Positions 23,189-36,589 of a stretch of DNA of 64,000 bases are shown piece after piece. Numbering within the stretch: the stretch's first letter is position 1; the number at the start of each line of letters is the position of its first letter. This DNA comes from Kuschelorhynchus macadamiae (taxonomy: Eukaryota; Arthropoda; Insecta; Coleoptera; Curculionidae), in contig JAUTXW010002186.1 in NCBI GenBank assembly GCA_030620095.1, forward strand, positions 355,449 through 419,448, written 5' to 3'. A model generated the notes under the pieces. It saw only the letters and a program-made list of their open reading frames with translations, made no database searches and was not told the origin of the DNA. The position numbers and the translations under genes were made by a program.

Positions 23189-24375
23189 AAAATCGGTAAA
23201 TTTTCTCTATCCAGAACTTCCCTGGTTATGAATATTTTCTTTTCTTAGGAATAATGAAATGTGACTCAATTCAGTTTCGCACATTGTAATTTAGTAACAC
23301 ATACATATACTGTCTTACAAAATATATTTATTGGGCATCATTTTGTTCCATCATATTGGATTCGGACCAACATTTTATCAGCTTCTATCTTAATTTTAAA
23401 TTAATCTAATAAAGTTATTCTGGCTGATGTTTTAACTATTTTATTAGGTCGCCATTTGGAATTCATACCAAAATGTTACTAGTTCATTTCTTTGTAACAC
23501 TTAATTTTTGTGACAAATTTGATGTAACTTGGATAAACATAATTTTGTAACACTTCTCAGGCCGCCATTTTGTAACGTCATATTAGATATATACCAAAAT
23601 GTTACCAGATAATATGCATAGGATCTTTAATTTTTGACCAAAATTTGAGGTGAATCGTTTTATCGGTTAAGTAGTTTTTTAGCTCTGCCGCAAATCGGCA
23701 CCGACAGACAAATGGACAGAATTGAGAAAACATGTTTTTGGGTATCTAGAAACACTAAAATTTGAAGCTATGTAAAACATTGGAGGGGGATTTATTTTCA
23801 CGATTACAAACATTTTATTTAGTCGTCATTTTAAAGTCGTACCACAATTTTATCAGGTCATCTATATCACACTTAACTCTTGCGCAAAATTTAAAATCAA
23901 TCTAATAAGTACTTTTTCAGGCTTATTTTTAAATATCTTATTAAGCCGCCATTTTGTTTCTCCATGTTGGATTTATACCGAAATTTTGTCAATTGATTTC
24001 TACGTAATACTCATATAAGTCGTTTTTAGTGGTATTTTTTTACATTTTACTAGGAGGCCATTTCCTGTCACCATCTTGGATTTATACCAAAATTTTACCT
24101 GTAACTGGATAAGTAGTTTTTTAGTAATATTTTTTTTAACATTTTACTAGGTCACCATTTTGTTTTGCCGTCTTGGATTCGTACCAAAATTTTACCAGAT
24201 GATTTCTCCGTAATATTTACTTTGTGAAAAAGGTAAATTGGATAAGTAGACCTACAGACCGACGGAATTGAGAAAACATGTTTTTTGGCATCTAAGGACC
24301 TTAAAACGTGAAGATCTGTAGGGAGGATTATTTTTTCACTATTACAATACTTCCCTTTTACGAGGGCAGTAACAA
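23189..24375 (+). mobile_element. array-type element, full-length copy
   Basis: The reference copy of a recurring family. The 5' end has aatcggtaaattttctct and aacttccctggttat. The middle has six or seven degenerate units of about 110-120 bp, with unit landmarks near 23334, 23452, 23562, 23827, 23946, 24055 and 24150. Each unit runs gccattttgtt, ttggattcgtacc-aaattttacc, gcaaaatttgaagt, taagtagttttttag. The 3' end has gagaaaacatgtttttt, acgtgaagatctgta, ttttttcactattacaatac and ttcccttttacgaggg. The two termini share an inverted acttccctcgt-like word. No open reading frame is present. The superfamily is unknown to me. Confidence 0.6.
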
Positions 24376-24996
24376 GAAAATACTCTCCAACCTTGGGAAA
24401 TGTTTGCATAGATTTGGTGCAGAATGTGAAAAATTGAATCTTTCTAGCTTACCTATTTGAATTTGTCATTTTTAGATGTTCTTAATTTACACCTACGTGA
24501 ATCCGTTGATCTATAAATCTCCCTGTTGCTAATTGTACAAGGTTTAGGTTATTTTTTTGCCTCTGAGACTGGCTTAAAATTAAAACACAAATAACTTGTA
24601 TACAAATATTCATATATAAAGCTTTCCAAAACAGTTTTTATTATTTATCTCCGAAGCAAAAATAAAATACAGCCGTCAGGCCCCAAATATGTACGTCAGT
24701 TTAATTGACAAGTGAAGCAAAATGCCGTATGACAGACAGTGACATTTCATCGATAAGGCAAATATCTTTCGGGTTGTATAATCGGGACCAACGAATTCTC
24801 GTCCATTTTGGTATTTAATAAACAGTTGTCCAAAGTGCTACTGATGAGTATCAAGCCACTCTAATTTTTCTTGTTTCATGCGAGCCTTTATCTCGCATTG
24901 TTGTCTGTTTCTCCGATCTATCATTTTCTTTGTATACAGGGACACTCAAATAAAAGTCAACAGTCCTTATAACTTCTTTCGATATATAGATGAAAG

Positions 24997-24999
<3 letters not shown>
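24376..24999. other. intronic, nothing recognised
   Basis: No coding or repeat signal recognised. Confidence 0.4.

Positions 25000-25067
<68 letters not shown>
25000..25067. repeat. (TA)n microsatellite, about 68 bp
   Basis: An uninterrupted TA run. Confidence 0.95.
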
Positions 25068-26013
<946 letters not shown>

Positions 26014-26059
26014 CTTCACGGATGAAAAAATACAATGTGTTTTTATTCCGGGTGTACAT

Positions 26060-27055
26060 CCATTCACTACTGTCAATTTTGCTGACGAAATTTGGCATTT
26101 TCGAAGCTTTCTTTCTCGCGTCCGAATAGAGACTGTTGGTAGTTTTAATGATTCGTCCTTTTTATTCAATTTTTTTCAATTTCTATTCTTCTCTGATTAT
26201 TCTGGTCTTATAATGTTCTATATTGGCAATCTCCCTACACATATCGAAATTTATTTTGTGGTCGGTTTCCTGATGATGTAGGAAAGCTGAGCTTGTTTGT
26301 TTGTTTCTTATGCTGAGTTTATCCTCTTCCACTTTTGCTGATATTCGCCTGTTAGTTTGCCCTACGTAGATCTTTTCACGGAATGCTATATACTCCGTGG
26401 TTTCCAGTCTGATTTATTATTATCATACGGATCTGGATATTAGGGAATTGGCCAAAGCTTGAATTTGTGCTGGATGATCTTGCATTTTAAATTTATTTAA
26501 ATGGATGTATATAAATATCTGTCTGTATGTGTTTTCCATACACAGTGTAATCGAAATATCCGTTATGCAATTTTGTGACCAGGAGATATAAAAATGGAAG
26601 TTTGTTGTTTTCCTGTACCTCTAAAGTAAATTGCATTCTGGGGTGGATTGAATTTACGTGAGTCAGACATTTTTCGAGCTCTGTATGACCATGTTGTCAT
26701 ATAATAAATATGTCATCCACATAACGAATCCATAATTTAGGCTTTAAACTTGCTTTCTCAAGAGCTTCTTTCTCGAAGTATATCATAAATAAATTCGCGA
26801 CTACTGGCGATAGGGAATACTTCATTGGAACACCATCTATTTGTCTATAAATACATTTGCCCGTTGAATGAAAAATAAGTATTTTTAAGGCAATGCTCCG
26901 AGAGTTGTATTATATGTGACTGGAAATTCTCGTTCATAGCAATCCTGTCCAACGCGTCGTCGATGGGAATACTAGGATACAACGATATGACATCTAGGCT
27001 TGCTATGATATCGTCTTTTGCTTGAAATTGAACAACGGAGATTTTGAATACACCC
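26060..27055 (-). pseudogene. Penelope-like element: RT and GIY-YIG relic
   Basis: Minus-strand coding remains of a Penelope-like retroelement. Pieces in order: SVVQFQAKDDIIASLDVISL then YPSIPIDDAL (27045-26945); after a frame change, KCIYRQIDGVPMKYSLSPVV then ANLFMIYFEKEAL (about 26850-26760, the GVPMGSPLSPVLANLFM block); then WIRYVDDIFII (YVDD catalytic box, 26712-26735), a stop, and THVNSIHPRMQFTLEVQEN. The GIY-YIG endonuclease region survives as KIYVGQTNRRISAKVEEDKL (from 26375), with TDHKINF and HYKTRIIREE after it. YVDD, the PMG-like block and a C-terminal YVGQT together are diagnostic of the Penelope class. Stops and frameshifts make it inactive, and the RT N-terminus is missing. Confidence 0.82.
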
Positions 27056-29210
27056 AGAATGAATTTATAATAATATTTAGAAGTAACAAGTGGTTATAAT
27101 CAATAACAAATTAATTAGGAGATGAACAGATAAAATGTTGACATTGCTAAATAATTTCGAAAAGAAATTTACAACATGCTTACCACGTAATTTTTCGGAG
27201 TTTTCAATATTTCCATTCTGAATTCTGTATAGGACATTTTCTAAATTATGATCCAAAGGTAAGAGGTCTGGGCTATCTGCAGGCTAGTATAACGTTCCAA
27301 GTCTACTGATCCATTGCTTGCACGCATGTAGCCTGATGTGATTCCTGACGAACCTCGTGCTAACCCGGTCCTAAAACAGTCAGGTAATGTGCGATTTGAC
27401 TAGGCAAACCTAAGTTTGACGGAGCAATAGACTTTGCTGATAACATACGTTTCTGAAACTAAAATTAAATTGTGTCATTTTTGGGAGAAAATGGGTGATT
27501 ATTTTCTGGAAATTTAACATATTACGATGTTTTTCCTGTTTTATGCCTGTGTCTTAGAAAAAAAAAGTCTTTATACTTAGATTTTCCCAGATTTGAGGAA
27601 ATATATTTTTATTATTTTAAAATCGAATTATTCCCTTTTGCCTTACAGCCACAATTGTCTATATTGACTGGCCTATTTATTCTGAACCATATCAAATACA
27701 AAACCCGACACATGACTATTATTTATAAGCAGGTCGGCGTACATAATAACGCAAAGTCCGATAGGCGATTAGTCCTAAAAAATCTTAAGATCAAGATTGT
27801 AAACGTTTTTAACAAGACAGATAGAAATCTAGCTAAACAATGCGCGCGGGTCACGACAATCTAAAAATTTAACAAAATTCAAATGAAGCATAACATAGAC
27901 GGGAATGACAAGTAATGTATTAGGTACGGTGGAGTGGGTATTATCATTTATAATAACCAATCACGAAGTAGGAATGGTTGGTCTTTGTATGGTCGATAGT
28001 TATACTGCAAATAGTGCAACTGATATCTTTAAAATAATACGTTATATTACCTTTCAAAATATTTAAGTGTTCTTTAAATATCGTATTTCGAAGAATATTC
28101 TTAAACTCACTTCTCACTACGAGTTGATGCATCGACTTAGTGTGACGATTTTTAAAATCTCTGCAAAGCGCGGATGTGTTTTTCGCAATTAATTTTGAGA
28201 TTTGAACCAAAGTTTCGGTGCACTAATGCAGATGCGTTTACAATATTGATGCACTATAATATGAATTAAATATGCACCAGTTTCTTGGTGGATATAAATT
28301 GTCGAATCACATCAACAAATCGCACTGACTCTTCACATCACGCATGGGTAGCGAACTTTAGAAAAAAAGATAAAAATTTCGTCTATTTTTACTACTATAT
28401 AAGTATAAGTAATGAAATGATACGTTTTCGTTTCTATTATCATCTGAAGCGTATCGACCTCTAGTTTTTTTTACATTGAATAATGTAAGAGGTTCTACCC
28501 TTAGTTGAAGCAGATGTCTTATTAACTATCAAAAAATAAGTGTTGACGAGTCCTATTATATTCTAATAAATATGATTTGCACGAGTTGTGCTTATTCTCT
28601 ATATTCTTTTATGTTCATTTTGTTTTGCTAATATATGGTTTTTCTGGCACTCCTAAACTATAAATCACCTCACTCCTTGATATTAGTTTCCGGTTTTGTA
28701 CTAAACGTCATTTTTCTAAACGTATTGTTTGATGTTATTAATATTAGTTATCAACAATTTCTATATTTAAAAATTCAGATAGGTTATATGACTTAAAAGC
28801 CATAATACTTAGACCCCATGACCTGGAAACATCGCTCATCCTAAGCCTTTTTCACAAACTAGTGGCTTTTGTATGCTGACGATGGTAGACCAGCTCTCCC
28901 CTAAATTCAACAAGACAATTACAGAATAAAATACAGTACTGCCTCAACTTTTTATTTGCAAACTCACTAAGTTTTATGTTGTGAAGGTATTTTCTTACCT
29001 AACAGTGCTCAGCCATTAAAATTCTTAGTAGCTCTGGAGCGCGAGTATACCTTAACATAAAAACTCTATAATTTTAGAGATATCAAGAACAACATGAAAA
29101 TATTATTCCTGTTACTCCCTTATTGCTCTTCAGTAAAATTTGTTTACTGATGTCTATAAATATTTTGATAGTGTTACCGATCTGTCTCTACGAGTAATCT
29201 CTCTTGCAGT
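27056..29210. other. intronic, nothing recognised
   Basis: Two kilobases without a recognisable element. 27260-27420 is less AT-rich, but I could not identify it. The frames at 27655-27864 (+) and 27944-28210 (-) look like chance. Confidence 0.35.
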
Positions 29211-29450
29211 TTGGACAATGCGGGCAAAAGAAGAACTTACTTGTCAGATTTGCACTAAATGTCTTTTAGGAGGCTTCTACACATCGTGAAGAGAAACGCC
29301 ACTGTTCGCATGAAGTGGCAACCTATAATCAGAAAATTGACGATGTAATAAGAAGGGGCAAATATAGACTACTCGCCAACCATTATACATCATCTATAGA
29401 GCAGATAATTGAAGAGTTGGTCCTGAGAACGACACGGCGGACACAATGAG
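29205..29450 (+). other. possible decayed zinc-finger ORF
   Basis: One frame gives TCQICTKC, the neighbouring frame THREEKRHCSHEVATYNQKI then DDVIRRGKYRLLANHY, with a stop between. A C2H2-like finger followed by a charged helical region resembles the N-terminal part of some site-specific LINE proteins, but it could equally be a cellular zinc-finger relic. No element ends were seen. Confidence 0.25.
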
Positions 29451-29849
29451 GACTGTACCCGCTCTAAATCACTGCAAGCTGACTCACCTATATAGAATTA
29501 TCTATACAGAAAACCACCTCCAAAATCTCACCAATTAGTGAACTTTCAAAATTGCCATTAGTGTAAATCGAATTCATTTCTAATAAAATCAGACCAGACC
29601 GTCGAAATTAATAGCATCTTTGGATTAAAATAAAATAGCCAAACCAACCAAACCAAGAGTCGTTGGTAATTATCAAGACAAAGCTGAGGAAAGATGAAAC
29701 TTATGGGGAGCATTTAATCTGTGGGAGCGACAGGCGTAGTGAATATATAATATTGTAGTGCAGACTTTCAAATAGAGGATAAGTTATATGTTTAGGACGA
29801 TGGTCTTCTGATAGGTTGGTCTTCCTACCTAGTAAAGGAAAATATGTTT

Positions 29850-31545
29850 ATTCAAATTCAAATTCAAAAAATATTTATTGTGTAAAATTCAGCATAAGAA
29901 ACATACAATAAGAAAGCACAAATATACACAAAAGTACAAGGTACACTGTCTCCAGTGATCTCTATAACCTAGATTTTAAAGTCACTAATTATAAACTAGA
30001 TATATACGTAAAAAACAGTCATTAACAAAATTTCCTGCTTTATTCTTGCTTTTAAAGTGGTCTTTGTTACATTAGGTATATTTTTCAATGCATTAGTGAT
30101 AAATGGAGCCAGAAATGAAAAATTGGATTGAAAAGCCATGGTTTTATGAGACGGAGTATTTAGAGTCTCGCGCACCCTTCGCAGTTTCTTTTGCAGTCTC
30201 GAGCGACTTTCATTTGTTAAACATGGGCCATAAACCACCAGCATAATTAAAATGAGAAAAAACGAGGGAGCTAACAAGTATTTTTTTAGTGTCTCTACCC
30301 AGCAAACTCTTAAAACGATAAAGCCTCTTCAAGCTTAGATAAACCTTGCGACAGACATCCGAAACATGATTCCTAATAGACTGGCTAAACTTGATCACCT
30401 GTCCATCCATCAGAAGCTTAAGATCACCGACCTTTTCGAGGTGATAGTTTGAACCTATCAACATGGACTGCCTCTTCGATACATTCAACACAAGTCCGTT
30501 ATCCCTTATTCATTGTTTAACATAGTGAAGATCTTCATTAATTACATTTCTTGCCCTATCCTTTCCATTAGATGAAAAATCAAATGAAAGCTGAATATCG
30601 TTAGCGTAAAGATGGATGTAGCAGGATTTAGGAACAACGCAAAGAGAAAAAAGTAAGGGACCCAGGACTGAGCCCTGCAGAACACCAGAGTCAATTGGCC
30701 TTAAATCAGATTCAGCTATAGCAGTATGTAAATTGAATATAACTTTTTGTTGGAGACCAAGAAGATAACCTCGCAACCAGTCATACGCATAACCACGAAT
30801 TCCATAATAACTCAGCTTGGCCATAAGACAGTCAAGATCGTCTGTCGGTCAACAGCACCCAAGTAATTATCAAGAACGATGCACAAAGCAGTAACTGTTC
30901 CAAACCGACGACGAAATCCAGATTGACAATCTGGTATAATTTCATTTTCATCAAGAAAGATAGTTATTTGCCCATACAATAACGATTCAGCAATCTTCAA
31001 AGGCACCGGTAACAAACTAATAGGTCCATAAGATGCCTTGGGAATTTGTTAAACAAGCGCGAGTTTCCACTGGTCTGGAACAATTCCGGTTAAGAAGGAT
31101 ACACCGATGATATGTGTCAGTGGGACCGCTACATTATTTAATGACAACTGAAGCAGCACAGAAATACCATCAGCACCAATGGTATGTGGCTTTTGCTCTA
31201 GAATAAGTGGTTTGATCACATCAATAGAGCCAGGAGAAAAATTAAAGTAAGAACTTGAAAATGTCCCACATTTAAAACTGTCCATGTAGGTCGGGTTAGC
31301 AGGAAGACGTTGTACTGAATCAATAAAAATGTTATTAATTTTATTAGGGTCACAAAGGGTAGTATTCCTGAAGGCTCGTCAGCTCCGTGAATATCCCACT
31401 TACGCAAATAGGACCATAGTAATTTAAGACTATTTCTACATGTTTCTCTATCTATATAAAAGGTCGAACCCAAATAATCGAAATAGCAAAGATAGAAGAA
31501 TATAGACTCTTTTGCCATATAAGATAAAGACGACAATCTTAAAAC
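29850..31545 (-). pseudogene. CR1/jockey-like LINE ORF2 relic with 3' end
   Basis: A decayed, 5'-truncated LINE reading from about 31545 down to 29850. Minus-strand pieces: GADGISVLLQLSLNNVAVPL and GIVPDQWKLALV (about 31170-31049, RT entry); KIAESLLYGQITIFLDENEI then IPDCQSGFR (about 30990-30905); MAKLSYYGIRGYAYDWLRGY and SGVLQGSVLGPLLFSL (30824-30640); HLYANDIQLSF (catalytic YADD altered to YAND, about 30616-30590); then SIRNHVSDVCRKVYLSLKRL, and SSLVFSHFNYAGG. The 3' terminus carries three copies of the 6-mer attcaa (29850-29870), typical of CR1-type tails. The catalytic Asp change and several stops show it is inactive. Confidence 0.8.
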
Positions 31546-31559
31546 CTAAAGTAATTCCT

Positions 31560-31760
31560 AAGTCATTTTAGTAATATATATCCAATTCTAAAGTTTACTT
31601 TAGAAATACATCAAAATTCATACTCACATTTCTTGTTGTTCTTGCGAACAAAAACTGCTGTTTACTGAAAACTTATTTATATGGGTCAGTACCTCAATCA
31701 AAAGTGTATCCATTCTACAGAGACCAAAAGAATTATTAAGAATCTATATAGTTAAATAAT
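31560..31760. other. intronic, nothing recognised
   Basis: Short spacer between the LINE 5' truncation point and the array-element end. Confidence 0.4.
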
Positions 31761-31764
31761 AAAC

Positions 31765-31865
31765 ATGTTTTTCGACATCTAGGGACCCTGAAACGTGAAG
31801 ATCTGTAAAAATATGATAAAGTGATTTCTTCACAGTTACAATTCCTGCTTCCCTTTTACGAAAGA
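31765..31865 (+). repeat. array-type element, 3' end fragment
   Basis: Has aaacatgttttt, acatctagggaccctgaaac, gtgaagatctgta, cacagttacaatt and ttcccttttacga in family order. Confidence 0.6.
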
Positions 31866-31869
31866 AGTA

Positions 31870-34800
31870 TAAACATATAAGTTTAATATAGAATATTTAC
31901 CAAAAAATTATGCCAAATCACCCATGTCAAGCTGTTAACTCTGAAAAAACGACATTCGTTTCATTATAGTTTGTATCGATACCAGCGAATCGATCCCTAT
32001 TAATATCGCTATTTGCTCAACACTTGATTCAGCCCATATCATTAATAATAAGCAATCATACGGCTATAGAGCGGAGAACGGGTTGTCAGATGATTTTTAC
32101 CATCGGTTAATATAATGCCATTTGATCTTTATTAGAGGAGTAAGAGAAAAAAACGTCGACGTATCTCTTTCGGTACATTAATCAAGCTATAGATCGTGTT
32201 ATTATGCGATGTTGATTTTTGGCAGGGCCGAACTGTAAAAACTGGTGGATTACACCCAACGAACCAAATACAGGCAAAATGTTTGATGATTCTTGAATAC
32301 TTAATCACATAGTGTACGGTGTTGTTATGTATATTTTAGCACCTAGCAACAACTTTAAATAAAGGAAATACAAAAATAATCTGAATACAAAAGTTATAGG
32401 ATTTTCATTCTATTACCTTTTAAGAATATCAAACATTTTTAAGAATCTTTAAAAAGTAGAAACATATACAAAGTGTATATTTCTTTAAGCAAGATTATGC
32501 CTAATATTTTCGATTATGTTTATAGATATGTTACTTTGTCCACTGTTTGTTCTATTAGGACCTCATTATCATTATCATTCATCACTTCTTCTTCATACGT
32601 GTGTTATTAGATATTTATGTATTTTATTTATTTATTTGAAATAATTTGTTTATTTTGCTCTTTGTTATTATTTGGTTCTACTGCTCAATTGTGTGCTTTG
32701 TGAAAATACGCCTAATACAATTACCTTTTCGATACCATACCATACCTAGGGTTTTCATATTTCCTATATGATAGGGCCTGCATAGTACTGTTAAAGTTAA
32801 AAAAACATAAAATAAGAAAGTTCGATGCGGCAACTTGTATTGTTCAGTTAGTTATATCAAAAATATTACACACAAAAGACTTTATTACAGTCCTGACCTC
32901 TTTACATTTGAATATCAAATATCTGATGGCGGCCATCTCTAAAGGAAGTTTGTAATTTTCAAGCTTCATTGAAGTTGATTTTTTTTTAGTCACGATTTTG
33001 TAACGATTACTGGAACATTTTTGGTGTGTTGATAGAGCAACCGTTAGATTAATGTAGAGTTTCAAACTTTAATGTTATTAATTTCTATGTTTTGTCTTTT
33101 TTCACGAACCATTTGTAGGTAATAGATTTTTAACATCTTTTTTTAAATGTTAGGAATACGAGCTTTCTTGAAAATAATTCAGGTTGTTTTTAAATCGCAA
33201 TATTTTTACATTTTAAGAGATGAAAATCAGCAGTATAAAAAAATAGCATTGGAATCTCCACCATCAGGGATCTACTTTCGCATACTTTTTAAATTACACA
33301 AGAGATGATAATATTGCCAGCAATAGAAACTGTTATAAAAAAGCGAATTCCTGAACTTGCTCTTACCTTTTCGCGCATATTGCAAGTTCCCAACCGACAC
33401 TGTTCTTGTGCATTTTATTTTGAAGAGGATGCAAACCAAGCAACGCATTTTAACAATTCCGCTGTCAATAAACTAGATTTTTCTTTCTGAACCAGCAAGA
33501 ACTTACTAAGTATAGAATATATCTATGATACAAATCAAAGCTAACCTTATTGATACAAACTATGTGTACTTAATTACAATCCAAATGTTGTAAGGCTTCG
33601 GTTATTTGAGCATTGTCAAACTTTGTTCGATTTTTTCCTTTCTTACTTAACACCATCGACTGACTACTCTGATTAAAAAATGTCAGTTATGCTTCTTGAA
33701 CGTTGGTCGGTATACATCCGTTTACAATCAGTTAGATGGATAGTTGCCATAGATAGCTCAAGGTCAAATTCTAAACTACTTCATAACATAACGTCTAAAA
33801 ACTTCAACAGGTTGGACTTTATAGAGGATATCGAAATTTCCAACGAACTAAAGAATAATGACTCATGTCTTAATACACAAATCTCCCTCAATAGATCTTT
33901 CATCCCTCTACACCGCAGACTTTTGGAGTAATTCCATCGCTCTATGATGAACCCAGACTTGAAGTCATTTACCCTGTCTGATTGATCCATTCTTCTTCCT
34001 CTCTTTATATTAATATTCATTTAAAAAAACTTATATAACTTTCCGATCCACATGTCCTTTACTCACTTATACCAGTTTCAAAATTCATAATTTTAAAAAT
34101 AAATAAATTTAATTTTCAATTCAAGATACAAATTCTCTTTCCTCGCCACTTTGTTTACACAACACACATTTATCTGAAAACATCTTTAGTTGTGAATAAG
34201 ATTGAACTATGTATATATGCTTTAATTTGTTCACCAATTTGTACAGAACCTCCACAAAACATTGATTGTTCTAATTCCTGTTTGACATTTCTCCTCTTTA
34301 TTTAAACAATTTTAATGGAATAATAATACTTTTATTAAATCAAAATTAAATTTAAAAATTGTTTGTCATAATTCTATAAACAAGTTGGTTTCAACTCCGC
34401 TGAAGCCAACCCTACTTCATCAATATGACCAACTTAAAATACTTGAGAAAAATTTTTCCCCTAATAGTTCCTTACTAGATTCGAATATCTTGCAATTTAT
34501 TTACAATATATACAAATAATATAAAATATTTACACTGCCATCCACATTCAATTTGATTAATTTTCTAATTATTTTGGTTAAAATTTGCTTTGTCATTGAC
34601 ACTTCTTTTCCTACAGGTTTAAATTTTAAATATATTGATAGGTTGCCAACCTCACAGGGCTAATTTTCTTTGTAGGTTTAACCTTCAAACTCTGTTATTT
34701 GAGACCACCACATTTCAGCCTTAACTGGAACGAAATGATAATTTAGGTCGCTGAAAAGGGGATCCCTTGTTTTATAAAAGTTTTAAATGTGATTTGTTAT

Positions 34801-35060
34801 ATATTTGACATGTAACTTACAATTTAAATGTTTACTGTTTTTAACTGTTTGTGGTACTTTATGGATTTATTTCCTGTGCACACTTGACTAAGTAAGTAGA
34901 TCACTTATTGAATTATTATTACAGATTGCTTCTTAATAAAAATTATCTTCATAATTACTCTTTTTTACATAGTTTCTTTGTCCTTATTCAATTTCACTTC
35001 TACATTAGTAACTCTCTGCATAAAATACTTATCGAAAACTAAAGAAAATGATTTCTTTCC
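31870..35060. other. intronic, mostly unrecognised
   Basis: About 3.2 kb. 33300-33490 and 33680-33930 hold short open frames with no recognisable domain. 34020-34560 is T- and A-rich. It could include the body of a Penelope-like or SINE-like element whose end is the hammerhead-like motif at 35071, but I cannot show this. Confidence 0.35.
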
Positions 35061-35061
35061 T

Positions 35062-35112
35062 TTCAGGTGGCACTGATGATGGCGAAAGCCGAAAGCGCTT
35101 TGTTACGTTTTT
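35062..35112 (+). ncRNA. hammerhead-ribozyme-like motif
   Basis: The conserved core is present in order: ctgatga (35073-35079), a stem-loop ggc-gaaa-gcc (35081-35090, GNRA loop), then gaaa (35091-35094). After it, agc-gcttt-gtt can form a very short stem III ending in a tta cleavage-type triplet. Stem I pairing between cagg-tggca and the sequence after tta is poor. Hammerhead motifs with minimal stem III are known in Penelope-like elements. Whether this one cleaves is unknown. Confidence 0.5.
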
Positions 35113-35253
35113 AATAAATTGATTTGCACGAAATACAAAGAAAAGATTTTCGCAATTTATTTACCTCTACGTGCCCTTCCCCTTTCATAAAAAATATTTG
35201 TTTAAATACTAAGTTATTTAATAGATTGATACTGGAGAATAAAATTCTTAATA

Positions 35254-35999
35254 CAGGATGGCTGTCTTGAATATCTCGAAAACGGAAAATCCTATCGAAG
35301 TGCGGTTTTAACTAGATAATTGCGGTTAAATAAAAGTTTATTTTTAGGTATATGTTACTCTATTTTGACAACCCGAAATACCAAAAACAAAATGACCGAT
35401 TTTTTTAAATGTAGGATAACTTTGTTATTTTGAATAGAACATCCTGTATAGTGTTTGAGAATTATAAAATCTGTTTCTTTCTCTTTTCCAAAATGTAATA
35501 TGGTATAATTAATTTTGAAAATTATGGCTTTATTGGGTTCCAAAATAGATAAAAATTCGCGACTATTTTTTGATAGAGGGAAGTTTACATTATTTCCTAC
35601 ATGTCAGTATTTTTCAAGGAGATTATTTTGCATATTCACTTTTAAAGAATGTTTCGAAATTGCCTCACAACATCTTTGTTACAGTCCTCCATCTCCGTAG
35701 TATCTTTTTTGGAGCTCACTAAATCGACTATTTTAAAAAATAACCATAACTTACTCGTATTACGTTATCGAAAAGAGAATGGAATACTTCCACGATTTTA
35801 AGAAAATATACCGATTTAAAATAAATGGGAAATGGACAAAATTTTTTGCCATATTTCCGGTTGTCAAATGGAAAAATATATACATCAAGAGAAACTTTCA
35901 ATGAAATGAAATTATTCAGTACAAACCTTACTTTGATAGCTCTTTTCGATTTCAAGAGAATTAGAATCAAAATGTGTCAAAATATGGACAGCTATCCAG
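35254..35999. mobile_element. probable TIR element, TA target
   Basis: The left end caggatggctgtc and the right end ggacagctatccag are imperfect inverted copies, with TA outside each (35252-35253, 36000-36001). A second catcctgta word at about 35448-35456 could instead mark a 200-bp element sharing the left end. The interior is non-coding. The TIR is only about 14 bp, so the call is tentative. Confidence 0.4.
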
Positions 36000-36337
36000 T
36001 ATAAATAAGTTTACTAGATAATTAAACAAACGTTTAGATCACGTAATTTATTCGTTTGAGGAATATCTATGTGCCCCACCATGGATAGCATCTGCCTATA
36101 AATAAACATCTTATGTGATAATATTTTTAAAAGGGTTGGGAATATGACATATAATAATTATATTGTGTATTGTTTTTACTTCCTTAGCATGAGGAAAGCA
36201 TTGTCATTTTCTGTAGTGTATATGTTTTTTAATCAGCAACTGACTTTCTTTTCTCAATTCAGGTAACCATGGAATCTGACATGTTTGGTATTATAACTAT
36301 CTTATTCTAATATGTTAATGCTGACGTTTTTTTTCAG

Positions 36338-36571
36338 GTCAATGATACCAACGATAATCCACCAGTTTTCCTTGAGCAAGCCTATTCCTTCGATATTCCA
36401 GAAAATGCAATTCGAGGATTCAGAGTTGGTCAAATTAAAGCTACTGATGCGGATTTGGGCGTTAATGCTCAACTGGCTTATACTGTTATCAGTGATTGGG
36501 CTAACGACGTGTTCTCTTTGAATGCTCAGACTGGAGTTTTCACTTTAACGTCGAAACTTGATTATGAAGAG
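36338..36571 (+). CDS. ft: Fat-like cadherin, internal exon (complete)
   Basis: This is a complete 234-nt, 78-codon, phase 0-0 exon. It follows a pyrimidine-rich acceptor (ttttttttcag, last intron base 36337) and ends at gaa gag|gtaagt. The peptide starts with the EC linker DTNDNPPVF (residues 3-11). It then has the A-strand and PENA motif (residues 21-24), the calcium-binding DAD with following NAQLAY (residues 37-48), SDWANDVFSLN (residues 52-62), TGVFTLT and LDYEE at the end (residues 74-78, equivalent to LDRE). That is about three quarters of one EC repeat; the rest must lie in the next exon beyond the window. The SDWANDVFSLN-QTG segment is what points me to Fat rather than Dachsous or other cadherins. 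There are no stops or frameshifts, and composition is clearly less AT-rich than the flanking introns, as expected of a coding exon under selection. Confidence 0.88.
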
Positions 36572-36589
36572 GTAAGTAATTTATATATT

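Noticed and set aside
24837..24860. Second ctgatga hammerhead candidate (also 26269, 2968)
   Set aside because: No stem II and gaaa follow at the right spacing.
30510..30824. LINE RT segment as an active gene
   Set aside because: YADD is YAND and neighbouring segments are in other frames with stops, so the element is dead.
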